From the NCBI GenBank assembly GCA_046348545.1, contig JAXMEB010000004.1, positions 372,001 through 436,000 on the forward strand: a DNA stretch of 64,000 nucleotides. The letters are read 5' to 3'. Made by a program: the position numbers and the translations under genes. The notes beneath the pieces were generated by a model, which was given only the letters and a program-made list of their open reading frames with translations, made no database searches and was not told where the DNA came from. Of this stretch, positions 17,202 through 24,592 are shown piece by piece. Position 1 is the stretch's first letter, and each line of letters opens with the position of its first letter. The DNA comes from JAXMEB01 sp046348545. Its GTDB lineage: Bacteria; Pseudomonadota; Gammaproteobacteria; Berkiellales; Berkiellaceae.

Positions 17202-17861
17202 GTGGACGTTTATTCGACCGAAGAACAGCAGCTTGAATCATTGAAAAAATGGTGGGCGAAATACGGTAATAAGGTGCTTACCGTGATACTGGTGGTGGCA
17301 CTCAGTGTGTCAGGATATCGATATTGGCAGCATCATCGGCAAGTGATTGCGGAGACGGCATCAATGCAGTTTGACGATATGATGAAGGCCGTAAAAGAAA
17401 AAGATCAAACGACAGCAATTGCCAAAGCAGAACGTCTTATCAATGAATTTGATGATACACCCTATGCGAGTTTGGGTGCGCTGATGCTAGCGAAAGATGC
17501 GGTTGAAACCAACGATTACGTAAAGGCTTCTCAGCATCTAAATTGGGTGCTTGAACATGCTAATGTCAATGATTTCAAATTGATAGCTAGAACACGTTTG
17601 GCCCGGATTTTGATGTCTGAAAATAAATTCGATGAAGCCCTGGGCCTCTTGAATATCCAAAATACGAATGGATATGAAACGGTGATACAAGAGCTAAAAG
17701 GTGATATTTATTTAGCTCAAAATAAAATTGATGAAGCCAAGCAGGCTTTAACCAAAGCATGGCAAAGTGCACCTGAAACGGCGAAGAGCAGGCTTGTGCT
17801 TCGAATGAAATTAGAAGAACTAGGTCTAGAAAATGTAATGGAGATGCATCGTGGTGAGTAG
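17202..17861 (+). CDS. yfgM: YfgM-like ancillary SecYEG translocon subunit
   Basis: A 219-residue protein with one N-terminal membrane span near residues 23-40 (VLTVILVVALSVSGYRYW) and a periplasmic TPR-like domain. In E. coli YfgM works with PpiD at the SecYEG exit. The start is GTG at 17202, chosen because AAGGAG lies 10 bases upstream and the N-terminus DVYSTEEQQLESLKKWW is family-typical. Operon hisS-yfgM-bamB-der is conserved; it overlaps bamB. Confidence 0.9.
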   Translation: MDVYSTEEQQLESLKKWWAKYGNKVLTVILVVALSVSGYRYWQHHRQVIAETASMQFDDMMKAVKEKDQTTAIAKAERLINEFDDTPYASLGALMLAKDAVETNDYVKASQHLNWVLEHANVNDFKLIARTRLARILMSENKFDEALGLLNIQNTNGYETVIQELKGDIYLAQNKIDEAKQALTKAWQSAPETAKSRLVLRMKLEELGLENVMEMHRGE

Positions 17862-19011
17862 AAAGACCTTATTGAAGGCAGGATTGGTCATTCTATGTAG
17901 TATGACATTGATGTCATGCAGTAGCATAAAATCTAAGGAAACGATAGGCCCTTTGCCTAAGTTAGAGCATGCCGAGGGCGAAGCAGATCTGATCTGGAAA
18001 CATGGCTTGTTATCCAAATCGAAGCAGTACGCCAGATTAGAACCTAAGATCGATGGTGACATCCTTTATGCAGCAGATCATAAAGGTAAAATTGTTGCAA
18101 TCAATAAAAATACCGGCAAAACGATTTGGTCTATTAAATCCAATAAGCCCATATCAGCGGGCCCAAGTGTTGTTGGTCAGACCTTGCTAGTGGGTACAGG
18201 TCATGGTGAAGTCCTGGCTTATAACAAGACAGATGGGCAGCGAAAATGGCGAGCAGGAGTACCCAGCGAAGTTCTAGCCCCACCGAATGGTAATACTGAT
18301 ATTTTATTGGTCAATACGGTCGATGGAAAATTGACAGCACTTGATTATGAAACCGGCGTCAGGCTTTGGATCTACGATCGTTCGCCGCCAGTACTAATTT
18401 TGAGACGAAGTGCAACGCCGCAAATAGTGGGTGATATTGCCTTGGCGGGCTTTGCTAATGGTAAAGTTGTAGCGCTCAGCAAAGATACCGGGTCTGTTCT
18501 TTGGGAACGCCAGATTGCAGTACCTAAAGGACGATCTGAATTACACCGTATGGTGGATATTGCACTTGATCCTGTGGTCGAAGGAGACCGAATCTATGTG
18601 GGCAGCTTAAAGGGGAATGTCTCGGCTTTAAGTCTTTATTCCGGAAATGTGCTTTGGGAAAAAGATATCCCAGCGTATCAAAATTTAGCTGTTGAATCAG
18701 ATGTGATTTATCTGACAGATACCACACATACGGTCTGGGCTCTAGAGAAAAACAGCGGGAGCATACTTTGGCAGCAGGATAAGCTTACCAAACGACCTTT
18801 AACAGCGCCTGTCGTTGCATCAGGGATGGTCGTAGTGGCTGATTCAAAAGGTGTGCTTTACTGGCTTGATCAATCAACAGGAAAGTTGGTTGGCTATCAA
18901 AAGGTTGTCTCTGATTTGATGTCAGAGCCTGTTATTTCGGATAACAAACTTTATTTGCAGGGCCAAAATGGTACACTAGCGGCTGTTAAAATTAAGCCAG
19001 GAAAATCATGA
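17851..19011 (+). CDS. bamB: Outer membrane assembly lipoprotein BamB
   Basis: A 386-residue beta-propeller lipoprotein of the BAM complex, which inserts outer-membrane beta-barrels. The signal peptide ends in the lipobox LMSC. PQQ-like blades recur as G.V.A.....G...W repeats (KIVAINKNTGKTIWS, KVVALSKDTGSVLWE). Two adjacent GTG codons at 17851 and 17854 can each be the start; both overlap the yfgM end. Confidence 0.95.
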   Translation: MVSRKTLLKAGLVILCSMTLMSCSSIKSKETIGPLPKLEHAEGEADLIWKHGLLSKSKQYARLEPKIDGDILYAADHKGKIVAINKNTGKTIWSIKSNKPISAGPSVVGQTLLVGTGHGEVLAYNKTDGQRKWRAGVPSEVLAPPNGNTDILLVNTVDGKLTALDYETGVRLWIYDRSPPVLILRRSATPQIVGDIALAGFANGKVVALSKDTGSVLWERQIAVPKGRSELHRMVDIALDPVVEGDRIYVGSLKGNVSALSLYSGNVLWEKDIPAYQNLAVESDVIYLTDTTHTVWALEKNSGSILWQQDKLTKRPLTAPVVASGMVVVADSKGVLYWLDQSTGKLVGYQKVVSDLMSEPVISDNKLYLQGQNGTLAAVKIKPGKS

Positions 19012-20330
19012 CCGACTTGCCATTGATAGCGATTATTGGAAGACCCAACGTGGGTAAGTCCACCCTTTTCAACTGCTTAGTGAAAAGACGCCAAGCTATT
19101 GTGGCGGATACCCCGGGTGTGACCCGTGATCGTCTCGAAGGGGAAGGTCGCTTTGAGGATATTCCGTTTCGCGTTATGGATACAGGCGGTCTAGATGAAG
19201 TCAGTGATGAACTGACTGAGAAAATGATCGCCCAAACTTGGCAAGGGGCTGATGAAGCTGACAGCTTAGTTTTTCTGGTCGATGGCCGGGCAGGGGTCAC
19301 ACCGTTTGACATCGAGATTGCTAATCGTCTTCGCAAGATGGGAAAGCCGATTACGCTGGTTGTGAATAAAACAGATGGGATCTGCGAAGAGACTGCAGTT
19401 GCTGATTTTTATCAATTAGGATTGGGAGAGCCCCACCCAATTGCAGCCTCTCATCAAAAAGGGATCATCAGTCTTTTGACCAAATTGCTTGATGGCTTAG
19501 AACCTCAGCAAGCACCTGAAAAAGAAGAAGAAATTAGAATTGCCGTCATCGGTAGGCCCAATGTTGGTAAGTCCACCTTAATTAACCGTCTTTTAGGTCA
19601 GGAACGAGTTGTCGTTTGCGATTATCCGGGAACGACTCGTGATAGTATTGCCATTCCTTTTGTTCGACATGATCAACGATTTGTTCTGATTGATACGGCC
19701 GGCATGCGTCGAAAGGCTAAGATCACCGATCCTTTGGAGCAGGTTTCGGTTCGTAAAACTATGGATGCATTAGAAAAAGCGCATGTTGCTTTGATGGTCA
19801 TGGATGCTCGTGAAAAAATCTTAGATCAAGATTTAACGTTGCTGAATTTGATAGAAGAAAGTGGTCGTTCCTTGGTGATTGTAGTCAATAAATGGGACAA
19901 TATTAATACAGAAGTCAAAGAGAATTTTAAAGCCGATTTATGGCGTTTGCACTTTGTACAATATGCTCAAATTCACTATATTTCTGCACTACATGGTACA
20001 GGTGTTGGCAATTTGATTGATGCTGCTGAATTCGGATATCGACAAGCGAATCAAACATTAAGCACATCGATGCTCACGCAATTGCTGAATGATGCTGTAG
20101 AAAAACATCAGCCACCTTTGGTTCGAGGTAGACGTGTGAAACTACGTTATGCGCACTGTGGTGGCCAGCACCCGCTCACAGTCGTCGTTCATGGCAAGCA
20201 AACTAAAGAATTGCCTCAAAGTTATCAGCAATATCTTAAAAAATATCTGATGCAAAAGCTTAAGATCAGTGGCACGACTCTGCGTCTAGTTTTAAAATCA
20301 GATACCAACCCTTATACTGAAAGCGCCTAA
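19008..20330 (+). CDS. der: Ribosome-assembly GTPase Der (EngA)
   Basis: A 440-residue double GTPase needed for 50S subunit maturation. Two P-loops (GRPNVGKSTLFN and GRPNVGKSTLIN), two G3 motifs (DTGG, DTAG), and NKTD and NKWD guanine-specificity motifs are visible, then the KH-like C-terminal domain. The start overlaps the bamB stop (ATGA). A family-A repeat begins 22 bp after its stop. Confidence 0.97.
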   Translation: MTDLPLIAIIGRPNVGKSTLFNCLVKRRQAIVADTPGVTRDRLEGEGRFEDIPFRVMDTGGLDEVSDELTEKMIAQTWQGADEADSLVFLVDGRAGVTPFDIEIANRLRKMGKPITLVVNKTDGICEETAVADFYQLGLGEPHPIAASHQKGIISLLTKLLDGLEPQQAPEKEEEIRIAVIGRPNVGKSTLINRLLGQERVVVCDYPGTTRDSIAIPFVRHDQRFVLIDTAGMRRKAKITDPLEQVSVRKTMDALEKAHVALMVMDAREKILDQDLTLLNLIEESGRSLVIVVNKWDNINTEVKENFKADLWRLHFVQYAQIHYISALHGTGVGNLIDAAEFGYRQANQTLSTSMLTQLLNDAVEKHQPPLVRGRRVKLRYAHCGGQHPLTVVVHGKQTKELPQSYQQYLKKYLMQKLKISGTTLRLVLKSDTNPYTESA

Positions 20331-20337
20331 TTTTGAA

Positions 20338-20637
20338 GTGAGAGAGCGTAGATATACCCACAACAGATGATTTTTCGGGTAGGCGCCAAGCCCGTGAGCA
20401 ACCGGAGTGTACATGAAGTACATGAGGATTGCGAAGTGGGCGCAGGCAACAACCCCGAAAATTCAGCTGTGAAGGGTATAACAAAGCATAAATTTGAAGT
20501 GAGAAGAGTCTAGACACTCAAATCACTTTGAATTTAGGCGAGGCGTCAAGTGAACGAATCCTCCGGAGTGCACACAAAGTGCATGACGGGGGTGAGAGAG
20601 CGTAGACAACAAAGCATAAATTTAAAGTGAGAAGAGT
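20338..20637. repeat. Duplicated spacer segment between der and uup
   Basis: GTGAGAGAGCGTAGA at 20338-20352, plus ACAAAGCATAAATTTGAAGTG just after the family-A element, reappear joined at 20592-20637 (GTGAGAGAGCGTAGACAACAAAGC...). The second copy is the uninterrupted form of the first. Between them, 20540-20595 resembles a worn family-A core (GGAGTGCACACAAAGTGCATGA). No gene is seen in 20331-20639. Confidence 0.75.
20353..20480 (+). repeat. Family A palindromic mobile repeat, copy 4
   Basis: 128 bp with the same TATACCC and GGGTATA ends. The middle is closest to the purL copy (GCGCCAAGCC, GTGTACATGAAGTACATGAGG). Inserted in a spacer repeat whose empty form is at 20592-20637. The 42-codon frame is open on the + strand. 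Confidence 0.93.
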
Positions 20638-20639
20638 GT

Positions 20640-22544
20640 ATGCCTGTTCTTCGGTTAGAAGATATTTATCTGTCCTTAGGTCAATTTCCCTTACTGGATC
20701 ATGTTCATTTTCAAATAGAATCAGGTGAAAGGGTTACTCTGATTGGGCGCAACGGTGAAGGTAAGTCGACGTTGCTCAGAATCATGGCGGGTCTTGAGCA
20801 TGCAGATTCAGGGAAAATCTACAAAGAACCTGACGTTAAAGTTGCGCTCTTAAGTCAATCATTGCCACTTCCAAATGATCAAACTGTCTATGAAGTGGTT
20901 GCCGAAGGATTGGGTGATCTATCAGCACTCATTACAGAATATCATCATTTAACACTACATCCGGATGCAATACCTTCTGAAAGTGCATGGCTTGATAGGA
21001 TTAACCATTTGCAAAATCAAATCGAGCAACGCAATGGTTGGCGAATTCATCAACGGGTTGAACGCATTATGACGTCATTAGGATTGCCAGACGAAGCATT
21101 AATGTCTAGTTTGTCGGGAGGTTGGCGACGGCGTGTTGGCATTGCGCAGACCCTAGTTCAAGAACCCGATCTCTTATTGCTTGATGAACCTACGAATCAT
21201 CTTGATCTTGATACAATTCAATGGTTAGAACAGTTACTGTTAAATTACCCAAAATCAATTTTATTCATCACGCATGACCGTGCTTTGCTGAGAAAATTGG
21301 CAACTCGCATCATTGAACTTGATCGAGGTAAATTGACTTCCTATCCGAATGATTATGATGCTTATTTAGACCGTAAGCAAAAAGCACTCGAAGAAGAAGA
21401 GAGACACAATGCTCTCTTTGACAAAGTCCTAGCCAAAGAAGAAGCCTGGGTTAGACAAGGGATCAAGGCGCGTCGTACTCGAAATGAAGGCCGTGTTCGA
21501 GCCTTAAAAGCATTGCGAGAAGAGAGAAAAAAGAGACGTGTTCAATCAAAATCACCTGCTTTTGCAATTAATGAAGCAGAAACACAAGGTAAGGTCGTTA
21601 TTCAAGCCGAAGATATCAGTTTCCGGCATGAGCCTGACAAACCCATGATTGAGCATTTTTCAATGGTTATCCAGCGTGGAGACAAAGTAGCGCTGATAGG
21701 CACTAATGGTGCAGGAAAAACAACACTTTTGAATTTACTAATTGGTAATTTATCACCTCAATCCGGCAAAGTTAAACAAAGCCCAACTAATCAAATAGCC
21801 TACTTTGATCAAAATCGTGCTCAAATTGACCCTATGAAATCCCTAATTGATAATGTTGTGGAGGGGGATGATTTTGTTGAATATCAAGGTCAGCGAAAAC
21901 ACATTATTGGTTATCTAGGTGAATTTTTATTCTCGCCTGAAAAGGCACGGGGACTTGCTAAAGCTTTGTCAGGTGGTGAAACCAATCGATTACTATTGGC
22001 TAAGATATTTTCGAAACCAGCAAATATTTTGGTATTAGATGAACCAACGAATGATTTGGACATTGAATCGTTGGAAGTCCTTGAGACGTTGATTTTAAAT
22101 TATGCCGGTACCGTTCTTATCATCAGCCATGATCGAGAATTTATTGATAATATTGCAACCCATAGTGTTGTTTTTGAAGCCAATCGCCAGATTTCATTAA
22201 ACGTGGGTGGATATTCTGATTGGTTGGAACAAAGAAAAAAACCAGAATTAACGAAATCAACAAAAGAAACGAAATCTCAAATCCAAGCAGCATCAGCCTC
22301 TCAATCGAGCCCGTCACAGAAACGAAAGTTGACCTTTAAAGAACAACGAGAATTAGAAGCCTTACCAGCTCAGATCGAAACCCTAGAATCGCAAGTGGCA
22401 GATTGGCAAGGAAAAATGGCTCATCCTGATTTTTATAAGCAATCCCAGCCTGAAATCAAACAAGCAGCGGATAAGCTTGAAGAATTTCAAGTTCAATTGT
22501 CGAAAGCCTATGCCCGTTGGGAAGATTTAGATTCAAGCAATTAG
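20640..22544 (+). CDS. uup: ABC-F ATPase, Uup type
   Basis: A 634-residue protein with two ABC ATPase domains and no membrane part. Walker A motifs are GRNGEGKST and GTNGAGKTT; signatures LSGGWRRRVG and LSGGETNRLL; Walker B LLLLDEPTNHLD and ILVLDEPTNDLD. The C-terminal coiled-coil extension after about residue 550 is typical of Uup, which acts on ribosomes and on replication/transposon excision. Start ATG at 20640 directly follows the spacer repeats. Confidence 0.9.
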   Translation: MPVLRLEDIYLSLGQFPLLDHVHFQIESGERVTLIGRNGEGKSTLLRIMAGLEHADSGKIYKEPDVKVALLSQSLPLPNDQTVYEVVAEGLGDLSALITEYHHLTLHPDAIPSESAWLDRINHLQNQIEQRNGWRIHQRVERIMTSLGLPDEALMSSLSGGWRRRVGIAQTLVQEPDLLLLDEPTNHLDLDTIQWLEQLLLNYPKSILFITHDRALLRKLATRIIELDRGKLTSYPNDYDAYLDRKQKALEEEERHNALFDKVLAKEEAWVRQGIKARRTRNEGRVRALKALREERKKRRVQSKSPAFAINEAETQGKVVIQAEDISFRHEPDKPMIEHFSMVIQRGDKVALIGTNGAGKTTLLNLLIGNLSPQSGKVKQSPTNQIAYFDQNRAQIDPMKSLIDNVVEGDDFVEYQGQRKHIIGYLGEFLFSPEKARGLAKALSGGETNRLLLAKIFSKPANILVLDEPTNDLDIESLEVLETLILNYAGTVLIISHDREFIDNIATHSVVFEANRQISLNVGGYSDWLEQRKKPELTKSTKETKSQIQAASASQSSPSQKRKLTFKEQRELEALPAQIETLESQVADWQGKMAHPDFYKQSQPEIKQAADKLEEFQVQLSKAYARWEDLDSSN

Positions 22545-22604
22545 GCTATATTATTCAAGTTTTATCAGTTAAATCTTAAAGTAGTCCCTTGTCGGATGCA
22601 TTGC

Positions 22605-22633
22605 TTGTGCTTATCTTTTTGATTTGGTAGAAT
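22605..22633 (+). promoter_or_regulatory. Candidate promoter for the 373-residue gene
   Basis: TTGTGC at 22605-22610, a 17-base spacer and TAGAAT at 22628-22633, fifty bases before the ATG at 22683. The -10 box matches 5 of 6; the -35 box is weak (3 of 6). Confidence 0.45.
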
Positions 22634-22682
22634 GTCGCACTGTTTTTTCAAGTATGCCAGTTGACTGAGGTGTGGGGTTTTA

Positions 22683-23804
22683 ATGGGTGAAAATGAAGCC
22701 AATTCAGACAAGCAATCTGAAATCACAATCGAAGTTGTGCCAATTACAATTGTTGATCAACAACTTGAAGTCGAATCTAGCCTAGAAAAACCTTCGGATC
22801 CTAGGGCCGCAGTAGCTAATTCATATCCTAAACCAGACTTCAGTATATTCAGTCCTCCTGAGGATGCTGAAAGACAATCCAAAAATTTTGAGAGTCCTGA
22901 GAATGAGAGGAAGGGATCAGAACCGGATCTCAATCTTTATGGACTGCCATTTGAGTTTGGTTCAACAAAAGGCAAAGGGCATGAGAAGCCCAGGAAAAGA
23001 AAAAAATATGAAAAACCAGAGTTTAAAGTCAAATCAGTATTTGATTCACCCACAAAATATAAAACAACAACCTCACTGCCCAATTCAGAACAAATACGAG
23101 CACTTTGGTTGTTGCCACAGGAAATTAGTGAACGCCTAATCAATACAATTGCTGATATCTATTCACACGTTGCTCGGCGTGGGGGGAAGGGCGGTGATAC
23201 TTTTTTTGTCAATACAGTTGTGACGGCGGAGTATGAATTGGCAAATAATTTGACACAAGGAATTAAGGGTAAAAATCATCGGCTTAAAACAGGCGTTAAT
23301 GCAAAAACAATAGAGAAAACAATAGGACAGATTGAGCAAGCGTTAGCTCGTAAACAAGATTTTGAAAAAGATCAAAAGGTAATATTGAAGATATGGCATG
23401 TTTGGTTTCGACATCAGCTGCAATTGTGCGACACAACGATTCAAAAATTTTCAGAGGCTGACCTTGCTAGGTTAGAGAAGGATTTTGGCTATTTTCTAGA
23501 AGATCGGGAAAAGCTTTATTTGACGCCGACAAAAAAACAAATCATTCTAGATATGCATCCTAAAACGCCAGAAGGAAAGCAAAGTTTCCCAGACACAAAT
23601 ACACCTAAATCGCTAACGAAAGCAATGGAGTCTAGTTTAGCTGAATTGTTGAGCGAGAAAGAACCCAGCACGCCTGAAAAAGAAGAAATAAGCGACGAAA
23701 TTCTCAATCTATATCAGAAGCATAGAGAAACGCTGAAAAATGGATATTCAACTGTAATTAGGCGAAAACTTTTTGAGAATTCAGAACTTAAAAGGAAGTT
23801 GTAA
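22683..23804 (+). CDS. Unknown 373-residue protein with a basic NLS-like cluster
   Basis: Family not recognised. The N-terminal 120 residues are polar, proline-rich and probably unstructured, and contain KPRKRKK at 102-108, which fits a monopartite nuclear localisation signal. The rest is helical. The C-terminal region has an acidic patch (SEKEPSTPEKEEISDE) followed by RRKLF and a basic end. No signal peptide or membrane span. It starts a run of three accessory genes (22683-27187) between uup and mscS. Acidic tail region and NLS-like cluster suggest a secreted effector, without proof. Confidence 0.7.
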   Translation: MGENEANSDKQSEITIEVVPITIVDQQLEVESSLEKPSDPRAAVANSYPKPDFSIFSPPEDAERQSKNFESPENERKGSEPDLNLYGLPFEFGSTKGKGHEKPRKRKKYEKPEFKVKSVFDSPTKYKTTTSLPNSEQIRALWLLPQEISERLINTIADIYSHVARRGGKGGDTFFVNTVVTAEYELANNLTQGIKGKNHRLKTGVNAKTIEKTIGQIEQALARKQDFEKDQKVILKIWHVWFRHQLQLCDTTIQKFSEADLARLEKDFGYFLEDREKLYLTPTKKQIILDMHPKTPEGKQSFPDTNTPKSLTKAMESSLAELLSEKEPSTPEKEEISDEILNLYQKHRETLKNGYSTVIRRKLFENSELKRKL

Positions 23805-23833
23805 ATGCGCCGTTCATCTAAAAGATGGGCGGC

Positions 23834-23862
23834 TCGACTATTTCATAAAAACATGATAAAAT
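23834..23862 (+). promoter_or_regulatory. Candidate promoter for the 199-residue gene
   Basis: TCGACT at 23834-23839, a 17-base spacer and TAAAAT at 23857-23862, twenty-nine bases upstream of the ATG at 23891. The boxes match 4 of 6 and 5 of 6. Confidence 0.5.
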
Positions 23863-23890
23863 CAACCATTTTAACATATAAGGGCACATA

Positions 23891-24490
23891 ATGATTGGTC
23901 CGGAATCAATTGAATATTCGAATGAATGTGATTTGCCGCTTCCCAAACTACTATTAATGCAGTTCAAGAACATTGAAGCTAACCCCTCTCAGCGCTCAAT
24001 TATGAAAGCATATTATGAAATTTTGAAAACAAATATTCATTCTTTTGTATTATCGGCTCATCCTGAAATTCAAAACCTGAGAAAATACATCGCTTATTTA
24101 TCAACAGATTTATCACCTAAAGAATATCAAGGTGTCATTTTAAAATTTTTTCCTGAGATTTCAAGTCAGCCGGAGAATGTTGAATCCGATAAAAAGCACA
24201 GAAATTATTTCATTTCCTTTAATGAATTATGCAAAGGTTCTGAGGCTGTTAATCATGAACTCTATCAATCCATATTTAGTTCGCAGTTGTCAGAAGTGAA
24301 CTTGGATTCCCCAAGCAAACGGAATATCGTGTCCAGTTATTTTAAAAGTAAAATTAATTCTGAATTTGAGATCAGTAGCTTGTCTGATGACCCTTTCGTT
24401 TCAGCACTCAAAAAATTCATATCTCAGCAGGCATCTCATGAAGAGCGCCACTTTAAGAATGTGAGTGTTAAGAGGAGGCTGTTTTTTTAG
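23891..24490 (+). CDS. Unknown 199-residue protein ending KRRLFF
   Basis: Not recognised. Helical-looking soluble protein without signal peptide or membrane span. It ends in VSVKRRLFF; the preceding gene product carries a similar RRKLF near its end, so the two may be distantly related or share a C-terminal signal. The ATG at 23891 has AAGGGCAC upstream. Second gene of the uup-mscS accessory cluster with its own candidate promoter. Confidence 0.65.
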   Translation: MIGPESIEYSNECDLPLPKLLLMQFKNIEANPSQRSIMKAYYEILKTNIHSFVLSAHPEIQNLRKYIAYLSTDLSPKEYQGVILKFFPEISSQPENVESDKKHRNYFISFNELCKGSEAVNHELYQSIFSSQLSEVNLDSPSKRNIVSSYFKSKINSEFEISSLSDDPFVSALKKFISQQASHEERHFKNVSVKRRLFF

Positions 24491-24592
24491 CTCCTCCGTT
24501 TGTCTGCTTATTGGGAGTGATTATCGTAAATCAAATGACGCAAGATATCACTTCATATATGATCTATAAAATTTCATTATGAGTATTTAACT

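Noticed and set aside
22864..23139. 91-residue + strand frame inside the 373-residue gene
   Set aside because: Alternative frame in a low-complexity, lysine-rich section; no ribosome binding site.
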